NCBI GenBank assembly: GCA_902780635.1
Contig: CACZGH010000023.1
Coordinates: 62,001-126,000, forward strand
DNA: 64,000 nt
Direction of reading: 5' to 3'
Source of the DNA: an uncultured Prevotellaceae bacterium
GTDB taxonomy: Bacteria > Bacteroidota > Bacteroidia > Bacteroidales > Bacteroidaceae
Shown here: positions 1-4,895 of the stretch, in pieces
How positions within the stretch are numbered: the stretch's first letter is position 1
Layout: each line of letters opens with the position of its first letter
Made by a program: the position numbers and the translations under genes
Notes under the pieces: generated by a model
The model's database searches: none
What the model was told of the DNA's origin: nothing
Seen by the model: only the letters and a program-made list of their open reading frames with translations

Positions 1-75
1 GAAAAACGTCCTCATTATATGATTGTATTTAATATCCATCACCATCCATTGGTCAACTCTTCTTATGTGTCTCAT
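1..75 (-). CDS. partial gene start, paralogue of the lipoprotein at 2056-2847
   Basis: An open frame starts at an ATG at 73-75 and runs off the left edge. Its first 13 residues (MRHIRRVDQWMVM) closely match the start of the lipoprotein at 2056-2847 (MRNLRRIDEWMVM). After that the two diverge: this copy continues with DIKYNH instead of a hydrophobic stretch and lipobox. It therefore shows no export signal in the visible 25 codons. The upstream DNA (106-155) is also duplicated, including promoter and palindrome. It could be a diverged paralogue, or a truncated copy in which only the start survives. The rest of the gene lies outside the window, so function cannot be judged. Confidence 0.35.
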   Translation of the reverse strand, partial: MRHIRRVDQWMVMDIKYNHIMRTFF

Positions 76-105
76 TGTTGTGCCGTTTTGATAAACATAT
101 CTTTT

Positions 106-155
106 GCAAAGATACAAAATTTTGTGATGTCACAAATGCGAAAACTATTTGATTG
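106..155 (-). promoter_or_regulatory. duplicated promoter with palindromic operator, left copy
   Basis: On the minus strand TATCTTTG (107-114) fits the Bacteroidota -7 consensus. Upstream lies a perfect inverted repeat, TTTGTGA-TG-TCACAAA (121-136), which includes the TTTG expected at -33. These 50 bases differ from 2879-2928 at one position only. The palindrome overlaps the core promoter, which suggests a repressor or activator site; that role is inferred. Confidence 0.6.
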
Positions 156-175
156 AGAAAATAATTACTTATTTT

Positions 176-346
176 AAGTTTCGCAAGTACTCTACTTGCA
201 GGTAATTAAGGAGTTAAGTAGTTATCGCTTCGCTAAGGAGTTAAGCCAACCGAATTGTAGGCTGTCTCTCTTTAGCCATCAGATGTAATGGCTTAACTCC
301 TTAACTCCTTTAACTTCTTAACTTCTCTCAACTTGCGAAAGTTGAG
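176..346. repeat. long imperfect inverted-repeat element, copy 1
   Basis: The element has nested arms. AAGGAGTTAAGCCA (235-248) pairs perfectly with TGGCTTAACTCCTT (289-302). AAGGAGTTAA (208-217) pairs with 301-310. The outer arm at 176-188 pairs with 331-343 with one mismatch. A small hairpin CTCAACTT-GCGA-AAGTTGAG sits at 327-346. Bases 176-247 recur at 7477-7548 with about two differences, and the left end recurs at 4022-4036. No coding potential is seen. It resembles a REP- or MITE-like non-coding element. Confidence 0.65.
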
Positions 347-432
347 TTACTCATTCCTACCTCCTAATTCCTAATTAAACCAAGGCGTGTAAAAATCCAA
401 AGAAAAGAGTGATAAACTTCAATAAAAAATAG

Positions 433-440
433 TATATTTG
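433..440 (+). promoter_or_regulatory. Bacteroidota -7 promoter element
   Basis: TATATTTG matches TAnnTTTG and lies 35 bases before the ATG at 476. No clear TTTG is present at -33. Confidence 0.5.
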
Positions 441-475
441 CAACGACATACAATCTCTCCAATAACTATCTGCTT

Positions 476-817
476 ATGGCTACTGTCAATGTCTATCTAC
501 AATATTTCGCAGCTGAATGTACGTTCAATGGTGTTGAACGCCGTGCTGTCTCGGTGATGTTGGTGGCGATATCCGAGGAAGGACAAATCAAGTATGAGGT
601 GGCTGTTTCTTTCTTCCCTCATGTGGCTGAGGATGACTTTGCCGTTTCATACGATGCCTATTTCTCCAAAACGCTGTTCGAGGCAAAAGGACGAAGGTCG
701 AAAAAGCGTGAGCAGCAGTTGATGGAAACAATACAAGAAGAAGCCGACTCATTGGCCAAGGAAGCCAATGGCATCATATATTGGGACAAACCCCTCATAG
801 AAGCCAGAAGAGGATGA
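476..817 (+). CDS. small conserved-looking soluble protein, unknown function
   Basis: This is a 113-residue protein without signal peptide or membrane segment. The first 60 residues alternate hydrophobic and polar positions, as in a beta-rich fold (VNVYLQYF, VSVMLVAI, YEVAVSFFP). A basic patch KGRRSKKREQ (71-80) is followed by a predicted helix rich in Glu and Gln (81-97). I do not recognise the family. It is monocistronic: its own -7 element lies upstream and a hairpin overlaps its stop codon. The start at 476 is the first ATG after the promoter. Expression as a real gene is likely from its composition and promoter; function is unknown. Confidence 0.65.
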   Translation: MATVNVYLQYFAAECTFNGVERRAVSVMLVAISEEGQIKYEVAVSFFPHVAEDDFAVSYDAYFSKTLFEAKGRRSKKREQQLMETIQEEADSLAKEANGIIYWDKPLIEARRG

Positions 818-839
818 TTTTGCCACATGCAAAATCATC
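813..839 (+). terminator. AT-rich hairpin overlapping the stop codon
   Basis: GATGATTTTGC (813-823) and GCAAAATCATC (829-839) form a perfect 11-bp stem with a 5-base loop. It overlaps the stop codon of the 113-residue gene. No strong T-run follows, so termination is plausible but weak. Confidence 0.4.
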
Positions 840-854
840 AAATGTCTTATCTGC

Positions 855-923
855 CTATTTCGCGATACCGGCTAGTTGGTCTGCCATATCCTCATCCACC
901 ACAATCTCTTTCTTCATTCTCAT
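855..923 (-). other. possible micro-ORF or gene remnant, 22 residues
   Basis: An ATG at 921-923 opens 22 codons ending in TAG. The peptide begins MRMKKEIVVDED and ends QLAGIAK, a balanced, protein-like composition that resembles the start of a small bacterial protein. There is no promoter match directly upstream and no partner gene. It may be the 5' remnant of a decayed gene, a microprotein, or chance. Confidence 0.2.
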
Positions 924-1109
924 AGTCTTGACTGCATAATTTCATTGCCTAAATAGAAAAGTTAGGCGAATAAGCGGCATCTTTTTATAAAAATCACGTT
1001 TTTTTTGCTTTTTCGTGATCTCTTCCGACAATTTTTGATGCTGTTCTCCTTTTATGTCGCTTTTTTCTTTTGTTGTCGGAACGACTTGAGGCAAAATTTG
1101 GCAGAATAA

Positions 1110-1140
1110 TTGTGACTTCGATGAAATTGCTATTCCTTTG
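1110..1140 (+). promoter_or_regulatory. probable promoter of the 240-residue exported protein
   Basis: TTG at 1110-1112 and TTCCTTTG at 1133-1140 have 20-base spacing and match the Bacteroidota -33/-7 layout, with one deviation in the TA of the -7 box. Confidence 0.45.
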
Positions 1141-1193
1141 CAATGTCAAAACGAAATAAGCAAAAAAAACAATTAATAACAATAAAAAAATAA

Positions 1194-1916
1194 ATGATTA
1201 TGAAAAAGAATGTATTTGTATTAGCATTGTTCTGCTGCCTCACATTGATGGCTCAAGCCGAAGTAGCAAAGTATTGTATGTCTTATTCCGATTTCGTGGC
1301 TGGAAACTGGAAGTCTGTAGACGAGTTGACACAAGGCCGCACCAAACGGGTATGCCAACTGAAATCCAATGACAAGCAATGCAGGTTTAAGACAGGTGTC
1401 AAAGAAGTCGACAAAATGTTGAAGAAACAAGCCTTTGCCGTCATGTATGGTGACCATCTTTACGTCAATTGCCGCAATCTGCGTGCCAATGGATATACTC
1501 TCGACATCTCTGGTTACACCCAGGCTGTGCGCTACGACAACGACAAGGTGTGCGTCATGGCATATAAAAACCACGATGCTTCCATTCTCTTAGCAGTAGG
1601 ATTGGATCTGGCTAGTTGTTTTGTCGACAACAAAGCGGTGAGATTGGGTATGGAAGCAGGAGCAGTAGGTTGTTGGATTGGAAATTATTATCTGAGTCAT
1701 GCCGTCTGTTACCTTGTTGATAGCGACGCTGATGAGAAAGGCAGGATTGCCACCACACGCATGAACGACAAGTTTATGGAAAATCTGCTCAGCGACGATG
1801 CCTCCTTGCTGGAACGCTACATGGCTACCAATAGTAAACGTAACCGTCAGGCAGCGGCCAACGTGCTCCCCATCTTGATGGAGAAAGGTCTCGTCGCTTC
1901 GAATGCAATCAACTGA
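1194..1916 (+). CDS. exported protein of unknown function, 240 residues
   Basis: The N-terminus (MIMKKNVFVLALFCCLTLMAQA, then EVAKY) is a typical Sec signal peptide with an AQA cleavage site, so the mature protein is probably periplasmic or secreted. A second ATG at 1200 is an equally good start. The mature part begins YCMSYSDFVAGNWKSVDEL and has Cys pairs around residues 53-63. It contains a Gly/Ala-rich hydrophobic stretch near 150-160 that is too short for certain membrane insertion. I do not recognise a family. It is a single-gene unit: a promoter precedes it and a strong Rho-independent terminator follows. Convergent with the lipoprotein at 2056-2847. Confidence 0.75.
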   Translation: MIMKKNVFVLALFCCLTLMAQAEVAKYCMSYSDFVAGNWKSVDELTQGRTKRVCQLKSNDKQCRFKTGVKEVDKMLKKQAFAVMYGDHLYVNCRNLRANGYTLDISGYTQAVRYDNDKVCVMAYKNHDASILLAVGLDLASCFVDNKAVRLGMEAGAVGCWIGNYYLSHAVCYLVDSDADEKGRIATTRMNDKFMENLLSDDASLLERYMATNSKRNRQAAANVLPILMEKGLVASNAIN

Positions 1917-1976
1917 TGCGATGATGACGGTATAAAAAACATATTTCTCATCAGTGAGGGGATGCATCTTTATGAA

Positions 1977-2018
1977 GACTCTCCACACCCTAAAATCAAG
2001 GGCGTGGAGAGTCTTTTT
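1977..2018 (+). terminator. Rho-independent terminator
   Basis: GACTCTCCACACCC (1977-1990) pairs with GGGCGTGGAGAGTC (2000-2013) with one mismatch across a 9-base loop. Five T follow at 2014-2018. It ends the plus-strand exported-protein gene; read from the minus strand it lacks a good T-run. Confidence 0.85.
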
Positions 2019-2055
2019 GTAGCATGGTTGCCCATGCTAGAGATCGTAGTAGAGA

Positions 2056-2847
2056 TTACTGGCGGGCACCGCCGCCGACCAAAGTGAAGGTGTCGCCTGT
2101 CCACTTCAGCGTCTTTTCCGTCACATCGTAGCCATCATCTGCATTGTCTGTGTATAGATCGACCACGATGTTCTTTCCTTCCTGGGGGAGTTCCAAGAGA
2201 TAATCATCGAAAGCCTTGTCTAGAGCCACCTTCTCCACTACCTTGTAAACATCCATGTCGGGAGTCATGATGTTGGTCTTCGGATCGTAGTCATAAAACA
2301 TGAAGACATTCTCGGATTTACCGCTCTCAGAGCCGTTCACCATGAAGACCCCCACCAGTGAATGGCCGTTCTTGCGGTTCCAATAGCACATTTGGGTTTC
2401 GCGGACGACTTCTGTCAATAGCATGGATCTGATGTAGCCGTTAGTAATATCACTTTCTACTCTGTACATTTCAACCACCTCGTCGTATGTCTTGGGGGCG
2501 GAAAAGTATTTCAGTATCTTTTCATTGGGTTCAAAACGGTCATACTGGCTGCAAAAAGCCTGAGCGAAGTCTTGGATATTGGCTTTGGCACCCTTGGGGC
2601 TGATGGTGAAGGGGGCCTCTGCCAAGCCGCTTGTCATGGAGTCGAGTCCCTCCGGTAAGTCTTCATCCACATCAGCCGACTCGCTTTCGGTCTGTTCCTC
2701 TGTTTGCTTCGTCGTCACTTCCTTAGTGTCTTTCGATTCGCCAGAGGCACTCTTTCCTTCGTTGGATTTGCCACAACCCGTCAGGAACATCATACAAACG
2801 ATGGCCATCATCACCATCCATTCGTCAATTCTTCTTAAGTTTCTCAT
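2056..2847 (-). CDS. lipoprotein of unknown function, 263 residues
   Basis: A signal peptide ends in the lipobox LTGC, with Cys25 as lipidation site, so it should be anchored to a membrane. Residues 28-65 form a low-complexity Ser/Glu/Lys/Thr linker, as in surface-exposed Bacteroidota lipoproteins. The remainder (about 70-263) looks like a mixed alpha/beta domain with aromatic residues and ends KWTGDTFTLVGGGARQ. No family recognised. The start and the first 13 codons are duplicated at the left edge of the window (1-75), together with the promoter. Its promoter overlaps a palindrome, so expression is probably controlled by a dedicated regulator. Confidence 0.75.
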   Translation of the reverse strand: MRNLRRIDEWMVMMAIVCMMFLTGCGKSNEGKSASGESKDTKEVTTKQTEEQTESESADVDEDLPEGLDSMTSGLAEAPFTISPKGAKANIQDFAQAFCSQYDRFEPNEKILKYFSAPKTYDEVVEMYRVESDITNGYIRSMLLTEVVRETQMCYWNRKNGHSLVGVFMVNGSESGKSENVFMFYDYDPKTNIMTPDMDVYKVVEKVALDKAFDDYLLELPQEGKNIVVDLYTDNADDGYDVTEKTLKWTGDTFTLVGGGARQ

Positions 2848-2878
2848 TGTTGTATAGTTTTAAATCATTGTTTCTTGT

Positions 2879-2928
2879 GCAAAGATACAAAATTTTGTGA
2901 TGTCACAAATACGAAAACTATTTGATTG
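2879..2928 (-). promoter_or_regulatory. duplicated promoter with palindromic operator, right copy
   Basis: On the minus strand TTTG (2906-2909), an 18-base spacer and TATCTTTG (2880-2887) form a near-ideal Bacteroidota promoter for the lipoprotein starting at 2847. The inverted repeat TTTGTGA-TG-TCACAAA (2894-2909) includes the -33 element. The arms resemble half-sites of CRP/FNR-type regulators, but the 2-base spacer is shorter than the usual 6, so the regulator is unknown. Confidence 0.65.
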
Positions 2929-3062
2929 CGAAAAATATGCGGAAAAGACGAAAATGATGCGAAAATTTTTGTCATCTATGATGACAGATCACATGCTGCA
3001 CAAGACTTGGAGACTTAGGTAGGAGGTCGGGCCTCCGCCCGCACTCCTAACCTCAAAATTTT

Positions 3063-3120
3063 GGCCAAAAGTTAAGGGCATGTCATTTTGATCTGACATG
3101 CCCTCCTTGAACTTTTGGCT
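3063..3120 (-). terminator. long hairpin, copy 1
   Basis: AGGGCATGTCA (3075-3085) and TGACATGCCCT (3094-3104) pair perfectly. An outer stem, 3063-3073 with 3110-3120, pairs 10 of 11. It lies 50 bases after the PepSY-like gene on the minus strand and probably ends it. Bases 3052-3104 recur at 3901-3953 with one mismatch. Confidence 0.6.
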
Positions 3121-3169
3121 AATTGATGATTCACTGTTTTTATTTTTCCTCCTTTCTATTACCCGGTTT

Positions 3170-3613
3170 TTAATCGTCGATGTTCATCAACTGTCCCTTC
3201 TTGTTGAATTTCAGTTCGAGGTCGTTCGACAGTTCTATATCGTACCCATAGCGTTCTTTGTCGATCTTCACGATGGAGGCATCAGCAAAGTTGGCTTTCA
3301 CATAGTTGGCGATGCTGGCCGGTACGAGTTGGGCAGGAACGGGGTCGTAGTTGCAGTCCACTTTGTCCCAGGTACCATTTTTGTCGAAGTCCAGTTCCAC
3401 TCCGTTGTTCAGGCACACCTCGTATCTGGTCCCCGAGAACTCCCTGTCGAGCACCGCGTATGCGATGGTTTGTCCCGGGAAGTTGGTTTTCACAAAGGTC
3501 GTCGCTGCGGCGGGAAGTTGACTGGTGGGGACAACTAAATCACCTGCGAAGATGGATACTGACTGCATGAAGAAACATGCTACTGCTGCGATAAATAATT
3601 TTGTCGTTTTCAT
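3170..3613 (-). CDS. exported PepSY-like domain protein
   Basis: This is a 147-residue protein with a signal peptide ending near residue 23 (MQSVSIFA, then GDLVV). Two similar units follow, about 32-87 and 93-147. Each starts with LPAAATTFVKTNFPG- or VPASIANYVKANFAD-like helix and continues into strands ending E-L-x-F-D/N-K-x-G. This matches the PepSY-like (DUF2874) family of small periplasmic Bacteroidota proteins, whose ligand is not established. It has its own -7 element at 3701-3708 and is flanked by two copies of the same 53-bp hairpin sequence. Confidence 0.8.
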   Translation of the reverse strand: MKTTKLFIAAVACFFMQSVSIFAGDLVVPTSQLPAAATTFVKTNFPGQTIAYAVLDREFSGTRYEVCLNNGVELDFDKNGTWDKVDCNYDPVPAQLVPASIANYVKANFADASIVKIDKERYGYDIELSNDLELKFNKKGQLMNIDD

Positions 3614-3700
3614 AATTGTATTTTTTTTGTTATTATTTTTTTTTGTTTGTTATAATTCTCGTTTTTGTCGGTTTGAAGGATTTTGTTCCTTTCGACATTG

Positions 3701-3708
3701 CAAAGATA
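3701..3708 (-). promoter_or_regulatory. Bacteroidota -7 element of the PepSY-like gene
   Basis: TATCTTTG on the minus strand, 88 bases before the ATG at 3613. No clear -33 box. Confidence 0.45.
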
Positions 3709-3900
3709 AGTTGCTTTTTCCCTATGTTCATCATGTTTTGCTGTTTTTTTATTCCGTTGATTGCGACACTGACCGTATGACGCGACATACCCCGCAACAC
3801 CCTGTTTTTTCTGTCGCACCACTCGGATTTTTGCAGCATTTTTTTGAGAAATATGCCTTTGGGAGACTGAAGTTTTCCCTTCATAACTATTGTTACTACT

Positions 3901-3954
3901 CTCAAAATTTTGGCCAAAAGTTAAGGGCATGTCATTTTGATGTGACATGCCCTT
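3901..3954 (-). terminator. long hairpin, copy 2
   Basis: AAGGGCATGTCA (3923-3934) and TGACATGCCCTT (3943-3954) form a perfect 12-bp stem with an 8-base loop. On the minus strand it lies downstream of the lipoprotein ending at 4179 and probably terminates it. The block 3901-3953 equals 3052-3104 except for one base. Confidence 0.6.
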
Positions 3955-4021
3955 ATGGAGTCTTATTCTTTTGTTGATTTCTGTTATTTACTGAAGTTTC
4001 TCCACCCCATTCAAGTGTATT

Positions 4022-4141
4022 AATTTAAGTTTCGCATTCGCTCAACTTCTTTTAGTTCAGATGTTGCAGGAGTTCAGACAATAGCCCGAATTCACATCGT
4101 CAGGCTCAATGGTCGTTTGCTGTGGTAATGTCTGAACTCCT
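4022..4141. repeat. inverted-repeat element, copy 2
   Basis: The left end TTTAAGTTTCGCA matches copy 1. AGGAGTTCAGACA (4068-4080) pairs perfectly with TGTCTGAACTCCT (4129-4141). Compared with copy 1 the arms read TTCAG/CTGAA instead of TTAAG/CTTAA, so arm changes on both sides are compensated. GAACT-type repeats continue to about 4165. Confidence 0.6.
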
Positions 4142-4178
4142 GAACTTCTGTAACTTCTGAACTCCCTACATGACTTTA

Positions 4179-4868
4179 TTAATAGTAGATGATCTCTCGG
4201 CGTTCTATACTTTTCTCTTCCCTGGAGTCATTGATGTCTTCACCTTCGACGGTGTGCTTGCTCAAGGTGTGAATCTCACGCTCCGTCCAGTTGCCATGAC
4301 TGTCAAACTTCTTGTAGGTATAGGTCATGTCCGTGGAGTAAAAGTCACCCTCGTCATCTGATTCCCAGTTGGCATGGTCGGGATAGATGTGATCGTCAGA
4401 GAAGGTATACACCTGGTCGACTGTGGCTTCCCAGGCACCAATCTCCACTTTGACGATACGGTCCATTTCGTCATATCCGATATTGATGGTGAAGCCTTCG
4501 TCATCTTCATCGTCCTTCCAGTTCTCGTAGGTGATGATGCGTCCCTTTGCATCCCTTTGCATCTTGCTGTATTCAGACACACCCTTGATGAAGTTGCCTT
4601 TTTCATCATATTCATAAAGATTGTCGAAACGGTCTTTCAATATTCTGCCGTTCTCGTCGAATTCCAGACTTTGGGTGGCATCCTCCCATGGGTCGACCTC
4701 TTTTCCGTCGACGAGTTCACTGACGGTGACGGTCACCTTTTTCACGTTGCCTACTAAACCGAAACTCTTCACGTCAATGGGGGTGTCAGGTGGGGGAGTC
4801 GAACTGTTGGCACAGCAGACGAAGAGCACTGAAAGTGCCACGATGGGAATGATTTTTACTGATTTCAT
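4179..4868 (-). CDS. putative lipoprotein with YD-like repeats
   Basis: The 229-residue product begins with a hydrophobic signal ending LFVCC (Cys18/Cys19). The lipobox is atypical, so lipidation is uncertain, but export is likely. A Pro-rich linker follows. Residues about 65-205 contain repeated turns: FDENGRI, YDEKGNF, RDAKGRI, YDEMDRI, FDSHGNW. These resemble YD/RHS-type strand-turn repeats seen in many secreted Bacteroidota proteins. The C-terminus is rich in Glu/Arg. It starts 27 bases after the stop of the GH78 gene and is probably co-transcribed with it. Function unknown. Confidence 0.65.
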   Translation of the reverse strand: MKSVKIIPIVALSVLFVCCANSSTPPPDTPIDVKSFGLVGNVKKVTVTVSELVDGKEVDPWEDATQSLEFDENGRILKDRFDNLYEYDEKGNFIKGVSEYSKMQRDAKGRIITYENWKDDEDDEGFTINIGYDEMDRIVKVEIGAWEATVDQVYTFSDDHIYPDHANWESDDEGDFYSTDMTYTYKKFDSHGNWTEREIHTLSKHTVEGEDINDSREEKSIERREIIYY

Positions 4869-4895
4869 AAGCTGTTGGTGATGGTTTGATAGTGA

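Larger units (their letters stand above)
76..475. other. intergenic region with promoter copy and inverted-repeat element
   Basis: No credible gene is seen in these 400 bases. They hold the duplicated minus-strand promoter and operator (106-155), a long imperfect inverted repeat (176-346), a short run of CCTAATT-type repeats (about 357-377), and the promoter of the next gene (433-440). Confidence 0.7.
818..1193. other. intergenic region without a convincing gene
   Basis: These 376 bases hold the hairpin above, a possible 22-codon minus-strand reading frame (855-923) and a promoter for the next gene (1110-1140). An open frame at 994-1182 on the minus strand looks non-coding: it is AT-rich, ends in a Lys/Arg-rich tail and has no promoter. 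Confidence 0.6.
2848..3169. other. intergenic region with promoter, operator and hairpin
   Basis: No gene is seen. The region contains the second copy of the duplicated promoter/operator (2879-2928), a GC-rich stretch (about 3021-3046), and the hairpin at 3063-3120 that ends the PepSY-like gene. Confidence 0.7.
3614..4178. other. repeat-rich intergenic region
   Basis: No credible gene is present in these 565 bases; the open frames are T- or K-rich and overlap each other. The region holds the PepSY-gene promoter (3701-3708), the second hairpin copy (3901-3954) and a second inverted-repeat element (4022-4141). Confidence 0.65.

Noticed and set aside
994-1182. 62-codon minus-strand frame
   Set aside because: AT-rich, with a Lys/Arg-rich end, no promoter, and it overlaps the promoter of the plus-strand exported protein.
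3525-3977. Overlapping open frames in the gap after the PepSY-like gene
   Set aside because: They are T- or Lys-rich, overlap each other on both strands, and cover promoter and hairpin sequences.
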